Positions 1 to 7,702 are shown, counted from the stretch's first letter. The stretch: DNA of 28,153 nucleotides from an uncultured Roseburia sp. (GCA_910587865.1 CAJUNX010000016.1:31385-59537), one strand, 5' to 3'. The notes: generated by a model not told the origin, from the letters alone. A program made the numbers and translations.

Positions 1-145
1 AATCGTGAGGAGCAGCCGGCGGGGGAATGACGGCACATCCGTGAGAAGGCTCGGGCTGGGAACGGTGTGCGGGACAAAGCGCGGAACCGCTGCGGACAGG
101 GAGACAACCGGAGCGGGCCGTGGCCGGGGAAAGGAGAACAGAGGG

Positions 146-1414
146 ATGGAGCTGAAGGAGATCGGACGCAGGGCAAAGGAAGTGAGCCGGCAGACCGGAA
201 AACTGGGAACGGACGCAAAAAATCATGCGCTTCGCGCGGTGGCGGAAGCGCTTTTGACACACGCGGATCAGATTCTCGCGGAAAATCAGAAGGATCTCGT
301 CAAAGGCCGGGAAAACGGTATGGCGGAAGGATTGCTTGACCGTCTGATGCTTGACAAAGAGCGGATCGGTCAGATGGCAAAAGGGGTTCTTCAGGTTGCG
401 GATCTTGAGGATCCCATCGGCGAAGTGCGTGCGATGAAACGCCGTCCGAACGGTCTGATGATCGGTGAGATGAGGGTGCCGCTCGGCGTTGTGGGAATGA
501 TCTATGAGGCGCGCCCGAATGTCACGGTGGATGCGTTCTGCCTCTGTTTTAAGACCGGAAACGCGGTGATTTTAAAAGGAGGAAGCGACGCGCTTTGTTC
601 GAATGCCGCGCTTGTCGCGGTGATCCGGGATGCGCTTGCGGCAGAGGGAATTCCGAAAGACGCGGTGCAGCTGATCACGGATCCGGACAGGGAGACGACA
701 ACGGCTTTTATGCGGCTCAATGAATATGTGGATGTGCTGATTCCCAGAGGCGGAGCAGGACTGATTCGGACAGTGGTGGAGCGGGCGACGGTTCCGGTGA
801 TTGAGACGGGAACCGGAAACTGTCATATTTATGTTGACGAGAGCGCGGATCTTAAGATGGCGGTGGAAATCATCGAAAACGCAAAGACGCAGCGCATCGG
901 TGTGTGCAATGCCTGTGAATCGCTTGTGATCCATCGGAATGCCGCAGACCGTCTGATTCCGCTTCTGATTCCGGTTTTCGCAAAACACCGGGTGGAGCTG
1001 CGCGCGGATGAAGCGATATACGCTGCGGCGGAAAAAACAGGCGGGATGCCGGAAGGACTGCTCTGTCCGGCGGCGGAAGCGGACTGGGGGACAGAATACC
1101 TGGACTATGTGATCTCCGCAAAGACGACGGCTTCCATCGACGAGGCGATCGCTCACATCAACCGGTACAATACCGGCCACTCCGAGACGATCGTCACACA
1201 GGATTATGCGAACGCGCAGCGGTTTCTCGGGGAAATCGATGCCGCCTGCGTCTATGTCAACGCCTCCACGAGGTTTTCTGACGGGTTTGAATTTGGGTTT
1301 GGTGCGGAGATCGGGATCAGCACGCAGAAACTGCACGCAAGAGGGCCGATGGGGCTCCCTGCACTGACCAGCACAAAATATATCATTTATGGAAACGGAC
1401 AGATACGCGGATGA
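146..1414 (+). CDS. proA: Glutamate-5-semialdehyde dehydrogenase (gamma-glutamyl phosphate reductase)
   Basis: ProA carries out the NADPH-dependent reduction of gamma-glutamyl phosphate to glutamate-5-semialdehyde, the second step of proline synthesis, in the cytosol. The 422-residue product matches the usual length of about 415-420. Visible family marks are YEARPNVTVDAF near residue 120, FKTGNAVILKGGSDA, the catalytic cysteine in GVCNACES (about Cys254) and the C-terminal signature containing NASTRFSDGFEFGFGAEIG. The frame stays open upstream to base 5, but I chose the ATG at 146 because AAGGAGA lies eight bases before it and the upstream 47 codons are Arg/Gly-rich with no family resemblance. 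proB would be expected just off the left edge; a frame ending at base 30 could be its tail, which cannot be shown. The stop overlaps the next ATG as ATGA. Confidence 0.95.
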   Translation: MELKEIGRRAKEVSRQTGKLGTDAKNHALRAVAEALLTHADQILAENQKDLVKGRENGMAEGLLDRLMLDKERIGQMAKGVLQVADLEDPIGEVRAMKRRPNGLMIGEMRVPLGVVGMIYEARPNVTVDAFCLCFKTGNAVILKGGSDALCSNAALVAVIRDALAAEGIPKDAVQLITDPDRETTTAFMRLNEYVDVLIPRGGAGLIRTVVERATVPVIETGTGNCHIYVDESADLKMAVEIIENAKTQRIGVCNACESLVIHRNAADRLIPLLIPVFAKHRVELRADEAIYAAAEKTGGMPEGLLCPAAEADWGTEYLDYVISAKTTASIDEAIAHINRYNTGHSETIVTQDYANAQRFLGEIDAACVYVNASTRFSDGFEFGFGAEIGISTQKLHARGPMGLPALTSTKYIIYGNGQIRG

Positions 1415-1914
1415 GGGCAACGGAAACGATGAGGAAGTGTTTGAGCATGCTGCTTGCCGTGCTTTTGTTTTGCAGCGCGGGATGCGGACCGTCGGAAACG
1501 GATGAAATGCGGCAGCTTTATGCGAATGAGGAAAAAATCGCAACGCCATACAGCAGTTATGTGATGGGAAGCGGGGAACAGCAGGTGAACGGACAGGGGA
1601 CGACAGGTTCCTTTGAGGCGTTCAACGGAATGGTCATGTTCTGGTCGTACTACCTGGAGCAGGAGACCGCTTTGGATATCCGGTATTATATCCGGGTAAA
1701 ACAGGGGAAGGTGAAGCTGGTGCTGGTGGATCCGGATTTTAATGTAATTACAATTGACGAGATCAGCGGACAGACGGGAATGGATGATACCGCGGTTCAG
1801 ACACTGCTCCTGGAAGAGGGAACCACCTTTTTAAAGCTGGTCGGAACCGATGACGCACAGGTGGAATTTGAGATGAGCATCCGGGAAGGTGATTTTTATG
1901 CTGTCAGGGACTGA
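1411..1914 (+). CDS. Putative small lipoprotein, function unknown
   Basis: A protein of 167 residues (161 if translation starts at the internal ATG at 1429) that I do not recognise. It opens with a short basic stretch and a hydrophobic core, MLLAVLLFCSAGCG, which resembles a lipoprotein signal; SAGC is the likely lipobox although the -3 serine is not typical. The mature part has alternating hydrophobic and polar residues suggesting a beta-rich fold outside the membrane (for example YYIRVKQGKVKLVLVDPDFNVI). It overlaps the proA stop by four bases (ATGA), so it is probably translated from the proA message, yet nothing ties it to proline synthesis. The next gene on this strand is about 600 bases on, across decayed DNA. 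Confidence 0.75.
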   Translation: MRATETMRKCLSMLLAVLLFCSAGCGPSETDEMRQLYANEEKIATPYSSYVMGSGEQQVNGQGTTGSFEAFNGMVMFWSYYLEQETALDIRYYIRVKQGKVKLVLVDPDFNVITIDEISGQTGMDDTAVQTLLLEEGTTFLKLVGTDDAQVEFEMSIREGDFYAVRD

Positions 1915-1945
1915 ACATACAGCAATGTTCTTAAACGGTTAAAAC

Positions 1946-2183
1946 TCATATGAGGAGCGATATTGCGGATAAACATATAAATGACCTCTTTGAAATGGTC
2001 TTTACTTTTTTCTGTTCCGATTCGCTGAAATTCCGTTTAAGGGCTATGTCAATTTCCGGGTTATCTATCGGGCTTCCTCCAACACAAAATGCAATCAGCC
2101 CCCGCTGCTTCTGCGATCCATTCTGCATGCCGCTTTGTAAATCCTGTTTGCGAATTGTAAATTACGATTGTTTTCATCAGCAT
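1946..2183 (-). pseudogene. Decayed flavodoxin gene
   Basis: Read on the minus strand from the ATG at 2181-2183, preceded by an AGGGAG ribosome site, the frame gives MLMKTIVIYNSQTGFTKRHA, a classic flavodoxin N-terminus with the phosphate-binding loop NSQTGFT. The frame then stops at 2061. A second frame covering about 2090-1946 carries VGGSPIDNPEI followed by ALKRNFSESEQKKVKT, which looks like the later flavodoxin segment (G-x-SP then a variable helix). The middle of the protein is missing and the two parts are in different frames, so the gene is a remnant with at least one internal deletion. The first 40 codons are seen directly; assignment of the second part is inference from family pattern. 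Confidence 0.7.
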
Positions 2184-2276
2184 AAATCTCCCTTTTTAAT
2201 GTTCTATTGCAGTTTCGACAGCTTTTAAGATACATTTACTACTTACCGTAGTTCCCGATACTGCGTCTGTGTCTAA

Positions 2277-2462
2277 TGCCTGTGGTTCTACAACAATATT
2301 GCAAAAAATATGGGTTATAGCCCCAGACATTTAGAACGGCTTTTGCGGGAAAAAGCCGGCGGCACGTTCTCCGATGTCCTGCAAAAGCTTCGAATGGAAA
2401 AAGCAGAAGTTTATCCCGTCTGTTGTCATATCAGGATAGGTTTCTGTCCGCCAGGGAAATGA
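2277..2462 (+). pseudogene. Truncated AraC-family regulator remnant
   Basis: An open stretch lying between two in-frame stops encodes NIAKNMGYSPRHLERLLREK followed by AGGTFSDVLQKLRMEKA. This is the first helix-turn-helix of an AraC/XylS DNA-binding domain: alanine-glycine turn, then the recognition helix SPRHLERLLREK. After the EKA the sequence loses resemblance (VYPVCCHIRIGFCPPGK, stop), so the second HTH is absent, and there is no start codon or sensor domain upstream. It sits between the flavodoxin remnant and the MATE gene; AraC regulators beside flavodoxin genes are common in Clostridia, so the two fragments may derive from one former locus. Confidence 0.7.
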
Positions 2463-2524
2463 AATATCCCCTTTATTCGTGTTACCATAAGAGTCGGATT
2501 TCTTATTGCGGAGAGGGTGTGGAA

Positions 2525-3850
2525 ATGCGGGATATTGAAAAACTTGGCGAAGCTCCTATAGGACATGTATTATTGTCGAACTGTATGCACTCCAGTGCTG
2601 CTCTTTTGGTATATAGCATTTATAATATTACGGATACCCTGATTGTATCCTGGGGCGTGAATGAAACGGCTGCAGGAGCAATCACGGTTGTTTCTCCAGT
2701 GATGTTAATGCTGAGTGCGATCAGTACAACCATGGGCAGCGGCGGTGCCGTCTTATTATCAAAAGCTCTTGGAAAAAAGGATACGGATAGCGCTGCCAAA
2801 ATCACAGCAAATGTATTTGTCATATTTTGGCTGTTTGCTATATTCGTGACGATTGCAGGACTATTGTTTTTAGATCCCGTGCTGAAACTGATAGGTGTCA
2901 CCGAGAACCTTTATCCTTATGCGAAAAATTATGCAGCCATCATTCTCTCAGGAGCTATTACCAGCACAGCTTTTTCATCACTGATTCGTGCAGAGGGAGC
3001 AATGCGGTTTGCATTAAAAATATGGTTTATCCCTGTAGCTGTAAATCTGGTATTCGATGGTTTCTTTGTATTCGCTTTCCATAGCGGCATCCGCGGAGCT
3101 GCGTTAGCAACCGTTATTTCACAAATCATATCTGTCTGTATGTATATCTGGTTTTTCTTTTTACGTCATGACAGAACATATAAGATTAGCTGCCGAAGTT
3201 TTCAGATTGATTTTAGAATGATAAAAGATATTGTCTGGTTAGGTTTGCCATCACTTGTCTCACAATTTTCATCAGGCATATTTTTCGTTCTGATAAACAG
3301 ATATTTAGGTGTGTTTCATAGTGAACAGGCAATTATCTCAATGGGATTTGCAATGAAAATCCAGACATTTTTAACCATGCCGCAAAATGGGATGCTGCAA
3401 GGGATGCAGCCGCTTTTGGGTTATAATTATTCTAATGGGAAAGCAGAAAGAGTGAACGAAACGCTGAAAAAAGCAGTCATAATGTCCTTTGGCTATGGTC
3501 TCTTTCAGGCGGGAGCTGCCATATGCTTTGGAGACAAATTATTAGCAATCTTTACATCAAATGAAGCTATGATTAAATTCGGAAGCACTTGCCTGATTTT
3601 CATGACAGTTACGGCAGCTCTGAAAAGCTACTGCCCGCTAATAACAACATTTTACCAGGCAATCGGAAATGCCAGAAATGCACTGATAATGATTGCGGTT
3701 TCTATGATAATGAAAGTCTTAACGATTGTAACTATGGCGAATGGCTGGAGAACAGAGGGAATATTGTGGTCATTTGTTATTACAGACATATTGACCTTTA
3801 TGTTCACGGCTGCATTATTCTTATTACCGATAATGACAGAATCCGAATGA
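2525..3850 (+). CDS. MATE family multidrug/cation efflux transporter
   Basis: A 441-residue polytopic membrane protein with about twelve hydrophobic segments, the usual size for the multidrug and toxic compound extrusion family (Na+- or H+-coupled antiport). The N-terminus LGEAPIGHVLLSN and the following YSIYNITDTLIVSWGV match the MATE opening pattern, and GMQPLLGYNYSNGK is the typical mid-protein motif. The frame is open from 2423, but the ATG at 2525 has GAGAGGG seven bases upstream and matches where family members begin; the extra 34 codons overlap the AraC remnant. Codon choice is A/T-ending compared with the flanking genes, which points to acquisition from a lower-GC source. The substrate cannot be predicted. 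Confidence 0.88.
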   Translation: MRDIEKLGEAPIGHVLLSNCMHSSAALLVYSIYNITDTLIVSWGVNETAAGAITVVSPVMLMLSAISTTMGSGGAVLLSKALGKKDTDSAAKITANVFVIFWLFAIFVTIAGLLFLDPVLKLIGVTENLYPYAKNYAAIILSGAITSTAFSSLIRAEGAMRFALKIWFIPVAVNLVFDGFFVFAFHSGIRGAALATVISQIISVCMYIWFFFLRHDRTYKISCRSFQIDFRMIKDIVWLGLPSLVSQFSSGIFFVLINRYLGVFHSEQAIISMGFAMKIQTFLTMPQNGMLQGMQPLLGYNYSNGKAERVNETLKKAVIMSFGYGLFQAGAAICFGDKLLAIFTSNEAMIKFGSTCLIFMTVTAALKSYCPLITTFYQAIGNARNALIMIAVSMIMKVLTIVTMANGWRTEGILWSFVITDILTFMFTAALFLLPIMTESE

Positions 3851-4023
3851 AGCTGTATCGGTTATATATGTCTGTTATCCTTTTTGTGGAATCATACAGG
3901 TATGATGAACAATATGCTGCAATGGTAAAAAATCATGGGATAAAAGGCATTGATCAATTACCTGAGCAGCTGAAAAAGGCATTCAGATATAAAAATAATC
4001 ATCATCAAAGAGCCAGAGTATAA
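3847..4023 (+). CDS. Small open frame coupled to the MATE gene (58 residues)
   Basis: An ATG overlaps the MATE stop codon (ATGA) and opens a 58-codon frame ending just before a strong hairpin. The product starts with a weakly hydrophobic stretch (LYRLYMSVILFVESYRY) and ends basic. I do not recognise it. It may be a real, translationally coupled small protein or the tail of a deleted gene. Position and the terminator-like hairpin immediately after it are the only support. Confidence 0.3.
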   Translation: MKLYRLYMSVILFVESYRYDEQYAAMVKNHGIKGIDQLPEQLKKAFRYKNNHHQRARV

Positions 4024-4026
4024 AAC

Positions 4027-4071
4027 ACAGAGCTGATAAATTTGTGAGCAATCACAGCGGATCAGCTCTGT
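4027..4071 (+). terminator. Nested hairpin after the MATE gene, probable terminator
   Basis: A perfect 11-bp inverted repeat, ACAGAGCTGAT at 4027-4037 and ATCAGCTCTGT at 4061-4071, encloses a second hairpin TGTGA-GCAA-TCACA at 4043-4056. TTCGTTT follows on the plus strand, a broken U-tract. It separates the MATE unit from the HTH gene promoter. Confidence 0.6.
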
Positions 4072-4119
4072 TCGTTTATAACATATGACAAAGGAAAAAA
4101 AGTTACACAGAAATAGACA

Positions 4120-4148
4120 TTGACACAAAAAACAGAATCTATTATCAT
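4120..4148 (+). promoter_or_regulatory. Sigma-A promoter of the HTH gene
   Basis: TTGACA at 4120-4125 is followed after exactly 17 bases by TATCAT at 4143-4148. The predicted start of transcription is near 4155, leaving a leader of about 20 bases before the GTG at 4175. Confidence 0.7.
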
Positions 4149-4153
4149 AGATT
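4136..4153. promoter_or_regulatory. Dyad over the -10 box, candidate autoregulatory operator
   Basis: AATCTA (4136-4141), six spacer bases, TAGATT (4148-4153) form a perfect dyad covering the -10 box. The 13 bases AATCTATTATCAT (4136-4148) recur in exact reverse complement at 4419-4431, inside the last codons of the HTH gene. The placement suits repression by the protein encoded directly downstream; binding is inference. Confidence 0.45.
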
Positions 4154-4174
4154 GCGGACAGGGGGTGAAAAACG

Positions 4175-4450
4175 GTGAGCGGGACGATAAAGAAGCAGCC
4201 GTATGGAACAAATGGGATAATAGAGTTTACCCGGCTGTGGGAATTGTTAAGCAGGAGAGGGCATAATAAGCAGTGGCTGAAAAACAACGGGATCCACTCA
4301 AACACAATTGCAAAACTAACGAAAAATGAAAATGTTACCTGTGAGGTTATTGCAAATTTGTGCTGTCTGCTTGACTGTCAGCCGTGGGAAATCATGGAGT
4401 ACAAAAAGAACGAAATACATGATAATAGATTGATGATAAATACACAATAA
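4175..4450 (+). CDS. Small Cro/CI-type HTH transcriptional regulator
   Basis: A 91-residue protein of the short YozG/HTH_26 type. After a short basic tail the helix-turn-helix reads LWELLSRRGHNKQWLKNNGI followed by SNTIAKLTKNENV (recognition helix) and IANLCCLLDCQPWEIMEY, the characteristic end of this family. Translation probably starts at the GTG at 4175, eight bases after GGGGGTG; no ATG fits. It has its own promoter and a candidate operator directly upstream. The base composition is A+T-rich like the MATE gene, so both probably belong to one acquired patch. It may autoregulate or control its neighbours; targets are unknown. Confidence 0.8.
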   Translation: MSGTIKKQPYGTNGIIEFTRLWELLSRRGHNKQWLKNNGIHSNTIAKLTKNENVTCEVIANLCCLLDCQPWEIMEYKKNEIHDNRLMINTQ

Positions 4451-4501
4451 TAGACTATGCTGAAATAACCGGTACATCATGTATTGGTATGAGGAATGAA
4501 A

Positions 4502-5959
4502 ATGGAAGATAACGATCGTATAAGCAGACTGACTGCAGAACAGGATTTAATGAAGGATCCGCCGGAACATGAACCGGAACGGCAATACTATTTTATAAAG
4601 AGATGCCGTGAAATAGTGAAAAAGAAATCAGAAGAACTGGGACGGCCATTGACTGCGTGTTCGGTATGCTTCGGCTGTCAGATGAATGCGAGGGATTCGG
4701 AGAAGCTGACAGGGATTTTAGAGAGTGTCGGATATCAGAAGGCGGAGACGGAGGAAGCGGATTTCGTCATTTACAATACCTGCACCGTGCGGGAAAATGC
4801 CAACAACAAGGTTTACGGCCGGCTCGGTATGCTGCACAATTATAAAAAGAAAAATCCGGCGATGAAGATCGCGCTCTGCGGGTGTATGATGCAGGAGCCG
4901 GGCGTGGTGCAAAAGCTGAAAGAGAGTTACCGCTTTGTGGATCTGATTTTCGGGACGCACAATATCTACTGCTTTGCGGAGCTGCTCTGCAGAACCTTCG
5001 AGTCGGATTCCATGACGGTGGATGTCTGGGAGGAGACGGATCAGATCGTGGAAAAGCTCCCCGTCGAGCGGAATTACACGTTTAAATCAGGTGTGAATAT
5101 CATGTACGGATGCAATAATTTCTGCAGCTACTGTATCGTGCCTTATGTGCGCGGGCGGGAGCGGAGCAGGGAGGCGGCGGACATCCTCGAAGAGATAAGG
5201 GGGCTGGCGGCGGACGGCGTCGTGGAGGTGATGCTGCTCGGGCAGAATGTCAATTCCTACGGAAAGAATCTGGAAACGCCGGTCACATTCGCACAGCTTT
5301 TGCGCGAGGCGGAGCAGATCGAAGGCATCCGGCGGATCCGTTTTATGACCTCGCATCCGAAGGATCTCTCGGACGAGCTGATCGCCGTGATGCGGGATTC
5401 GAAAAAGATCTGCCGTCATCTGCACCTTCCGCTGCAGTCGGGCAGCAGCCGGATTTTAAAACGGATGAACCGGCGGTACGACAAAGAGCATTATCTGTCG
5501 CTGGTGGAAAAACTGCGCGCCGCTGTGCCGGACATCGCTGTGACGACCGATATCATTGTGGGATTTCCCGGCGAGACGGAGGAGGATTTTGAGGAAACGA
5601 TGGACGTTGTGAGACGCGCACGGTTTGACAGCGCGTTTACGTTTCTCTATTCAAAGCGCACGGGGACGCCGGCGGCCGCGATGGAGGATCAGATTCCGGA
5701 AGCCGTGGCAAAGGAACGGTTTGACCGCCTGTTAAAGGAAGTACAGCAGATTGCTTCGGAAAAAGCGGATTTACTCACCGGACAGACGCTCCCGGTGCTT
5801 GCGGAGGAGATCAACCGGCAGGATGCGCATCTTCTGACCGGGAGGCTTTCGAACAATTCGGTCGTGCATTTTCCGGGAACCGCGGAGATGATCGGAACGA
5901 TCCGGAATGTGAAGCTGGTGACCTGCAAAGGATTTTATTATCTGGGAGAGCTGTCCTGA
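4502..5959 (+). CDS. miaB: tRNA-2-methylthio-N6-dimethylallyladenosine synthase
   Basis: MiaB is a radical SAM methylthiotransferase that converts i6A37 of tRNAs to ms2i6A37. All parts are visible in the 485-residue product: the N-terminal domain with cluster cysteines in CFGCQMNARDSE (about residue 59), NTCTVRENANNK and LCGCMMQ; the radical SAM motif CNNFCSYC (about residues 204-211) followed by VPYVRGRERSR; the TIM-barrel strand TTDIIVGFPGETEEDF; and a C-terminal TRAM-like domain. I prefer the ATG at 4502 to that at 4496 because GAGGA at 4491-4495 is six bases from 4502 but touches 4496. In many Clostridia miaB precedes mutS/mutL; here it is followed one base later by a NusG-II protein gene. 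Confidence 0.95.
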   Translation: MEDNDRISRLTAEQDLMKDPPEHEPERQYYFIKRCREIVKKKSEELGRPLTACSVCFGCQMNARDSEKLTGILESVGYQKAETEEADFVIYNTCTVRENANNKVYGRLGMLHNYKKKNPAMKIALCGCMMQEPGVVQKLKESYRFVDLIFGTHNIYCFAELLCRTFESDSMTVDVWEETDQIVEKLPVERNYTFKSGVNIMYGCNNFCSYCIVPYVRGRERSREAADILEEIRGLAADGVVEVMLLGQNVNSYGKNLETPVTFAQLLREAEQIEGIRRIRFMTSHPKDLSDELIAVMRDSKKICRHLHLPLQSGSSRILKRMNRRYDKEHYLSLVEKLRAAVPDIAVTTDIIVGFPGETEEDFEETMDVVRRARFDSAFTFLYSKRTGTPAAAMEDQIPEAVAKERFDRLLKEVQQIASEKADLLTGQTLPVLAEEINRQDAHLLTGRLSNNSVVHFPGTAEMIGTIRNVKLVTCKGFYYLGELS

Positions 5960-5960
5960 T

Positions 5961-6359
5961 ATGGAGAGGGTTGTGGAAAAGAAAGGCAGAGGGATAGCAA
6001 AAAAAGATATGATCTTTATCGCGGTACTTGCGGCGGCGCTGGCCGGGATTTTTGCGGCATTTGCACTGGGACGGGATGCGGGCGTTACTGTCCGGATTAC
6101 GGTGGACGGCGAGCTGTATGGCAGCTGGCCGTTGTCCGATGACTGCGAGGTAAACGTGATGATTGACGGGAAAACGACGAATGTCATGGAAATCCGGGAT
6201 GGGAAGGCCGACATGACGGAAGCGAACTGTCCGGATCAGCTCTGCGTGCACCAAAAGGCCATCTCAAAAGACAGGGAGACGATCGTCTGTCTTCCGAACC
6301 GTGTGGTTGTGCAGATAACAGGCGGGGAGGAGGGCGTATATGATTCCATCGCGAAATAA
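5961..6359 (+). CDS. NusG domain II-like membrane-anchored protein
   Basis: A 132-residue protein with a basic N-terminus, one membrane segment (about residues 17-37) and an extracytoplasmic domain resembling the NusG_II family. The conserved pattern ANCPDQLCVHQ (Cys90, Cys95, His97) and a later Cys110 in IVCLPNRVVVQI are visible; the paired cysteines suggest a disulfide or a redox or metal site, which is inference. It starts one base after the miaB stop and overlaps the next gene (Gx-type transporter) by 20 bases, so the pair is almost certainly co-translated. The two families often occur side by side in Firmicutes, to my recollection in membrane redox or quinone-related loci; the function is not settled. 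Confidence 0.75.
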   Translation: MERVVEKKGRGIAKKDMIFIAVLAAALAGIFAAFALGRDAGVTVRITVDGELYGSWPLSDDCEVNVMIDGKTTNVMEIRDGKADMTEANCPDQLCVHQKAISKDRETIVCLPNRVVVQITGGEEGVYDSIAK

Positions 6360-6864
6360 AGCGGCGTACCTTGGCGTTTTTCTGGCGCTGGCCTTAATCT
6401 GCAGTTATGTGGAATCACTGATTCCCTTTTATTTCGGGATACCGGGCGTAAAGCTGGGCCTGACGAATCTGGTCGTTGTGATGATGCTGTACTGTGTCGG
6501 GACAAAGGAGGCGCTCGCAGTCTCGGTATGCCGCATTGTGCTTGCGGGATTTTTATTCGGAAATATGTTCAGTATTCTCTACAGTCTTGCGGGCGGTCTT
6601 TTCAGCTTTCTGGTAATGGTTCTGTTAAAACGCACCGGGCAGTTTGGCGTACTGCCGGTCAGCATCAGCGGAGGGATCTTCCACAATGTGGGTCAGATCG
6701 GCGTGGCGGCGATGGTGGTGGAGAATTACAATATTTTATATTATCTGCCGGTACTGCTCGCGGCGGGCTTTTTTACAGGGCTTCTGATCGGCGCGGCGGC
6801 GCAGGGGGTGATCGTGAGGATCGGGCCGATTCTCTGCGGGCAGAAGCGGCGGGAGGAAGAATGA
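6340..6864 (+). CDS. Gx-type transporter family protein (HepS component I-like)
   Basis: A 174-residue integral membrane protein with about five hydrophobic segments. ESLIPFYFGIPGVKLGLTN and GGIFHNVGQIGVAA are typical of the family annotated as Gx transporter or heptaprenyl diphosphate synthase component I, which resembles small S-components of ECF transporters. The old name implies a role in isoprenoid chain synthesis, but no polyprenyl synthase partner is present here. The start lies inside the preceding NusG-II gene (20-base overlap), so the two proteins probably work together. The tail KRREEE ends at an ATGA that begins a 33-codon frame in the adjoining tandem duplication. Confidence 0.75.
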   Translation: MIPSRNKAAYLGVFLALALICSYVESLIPFYFGIPGVKLGLTNLVVVMMLYCVGTKEALAVSVCRIVLAGFLFGNMFSILYSLAGGLFSFLVMVLLKRTGQFGVLPVSISGGIFHNVGQIGVAAMVVENYNILYYLPVLLAAGFFTGLLIGAAAQGVIVRIGPILCGQKRREEE

Positions 6865-7015
6865 GGATCGGCGGCATGAGGAGCCGCTTTGCTGCCGGTC
6901 CGAAAGGAGCCGCCGCGTCTTTGGGATCACTGCGAGCAGAGACCGGCTCAGAGGAAGAATGAGGATCGGCGGCATGAGGAGCCGCTTTGCTGCCAGTCCG
7001 AAAGGAGCCGCCGCG
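6853..7015. repeat. 98-bp tandem duplication with 65-bp near-identical copies
   Basis: Bases 6853-6917 recur at 6951-7015 with one difference (G at 6897, A at 6995), a period of 98. Each copy starts at GAGGAAGAATGAGG and holds a CGGCGGC/GCCGCCG inverted repeat of seven base pairs, so the RNA would form two tandem hairpins ahead of ruvA. Because 98 is not a multiple of three the copies are in different frames. Confidence 0.9.
6861..6962 (+). CDS. Possible 33-residue peptide within the duplication
   Basis: An ATG overlapping the Gx-type transporter stop (ATGA at 6861-6864) opens a 33-codon frame, MRIGGMRSRFAAGPKGAAAS and onward to GSEEE. It ends at a second ATGA (6959-6962) that would start the second repeat copy's frame, which then runs into ruvA out of frame. 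It may be only a by-product of the duplication or a translational relay toward ruvA. There is no homology support. Confidence 0.25.
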   Translation: MRIGGMRSRFAAGPKGAAASLGSLRAETGSEEE

Positions 7016-7044
7016 GCAGAGATTTTCAGCAGGAGGAAAACAAT

Positions 7045-7662
7045 ATGTACGCATATATCAGGGGAACGCTGGCCGATATCGGGGAGGATCGGGTCGTTGT
7101 GGAAGCCGGCGGTATCGGCTACTGCGTCTATACGACCGGACAGACCCTGGATGCACTGCCGCAGACCGGGGAGCAGATCAGGCTTTTCACCTATCTGCAG
7201 GTCCGGGAGGACGCGATGGTGCTTTATGGATTTCTGACAAAGGACGAGCTTTCGGTATTTAAGCTGCTGATCGGCGTCAGCGGGATCGGGCCGAAAGGGG
7301 CGCTCGGGGTCCTGTCCGTCATGACGACAGACGATCTGCGCTTTGCGGTGATCGGCGACGACGTAAAGGCGATTTCCCGCGCGCCGGGGATCGGCGCGAA
7401 GACGGCCCAGCGCGTCATTCTCGAGTTAAAGGACAAGCTGTCCTTAGAGGATGCGTTTGAAAACAGGCTGGCGGAAACAGCGTCGAAAGAGGCGGGCGCC
7501 GCGGGCATTCAGGGAGCAAAACAGGAGGCGGTACAGGCGCTGACTGCGCTCGGATACTCCTCCTCGGAAGCGCTGAAGGCAGTGAGCGGGGTGGAGGTCT
7601 CGGATGAGACGGATACAGAGGAGATTTTAAAAGCGGCGTTAAAGCAGATGGCGCTTCTGTAA
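7045..7662 (+). CDS. ruvA: Holliday junction branch migration protein RuvA
   Basis: RuvA binds four-way junctions as a tetramer and loads the RuvB motor in recombinational repair. The 205-residue product has the OB-fold N-terminus (MYAYIRGTLADIGEDRVVVE), the double helix-hairpin-helix region including LIGVSGIGPKGALGVLS and APGIGAKTAQRVILELKDKL, a flexible Ala/Gly linker, and the C-terminal RuvB-binding domain AVQALTALGYSSSEALKAV. The start follows AGGAGG by eight bases; a longer in-frame extension upstream lies in the duplication and is not family-like. ruvB follows 40 bases later. Confidence 0.96.
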   Translation: MYAYIRGTLADIGEDRVVVEAGGIGYCVYTTGQTLDALPQTGEQIRLFTYLQVREDAMVLYGFLTKDELSVFKLLIGVSGIGPKGALGVLSVMTTDDLRFAVIGDDVKAISRAPGIGAKTAQRVILELKDKLSLEDAFENRLAETASKEAGAAGIQGAKQEAVQALTALGYSSSEALKAVSGVEVSDETDTEEILKAALKQMALL

Positions 7663-7702
7663 CCGGTTTTTACAGTAAATTTCAGAAAGGTATGAAGGGA
7701 AC

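Noticed and set aside
1..30. Possible C-terminal codons of proB
   Set aside because: Frame 1 ends at a TGA at 28-30 and proB would be expected here, but ten codons without a motif cannot be identified.
572..1549. Long minus-strand frame of 325 codons
   Set aside because: It lies opposite proA, has no ribosome site and a His/Arg/Pro-rich composition typical of an antisense shadow in GC-rich DNA.
2423..2524. N-terminal extension of the MATE gene
   Set aside because: The extra 34 residues overlap the AraC remnant, lack membrane character, and the ATG at 2525 has a proper ribosome site.
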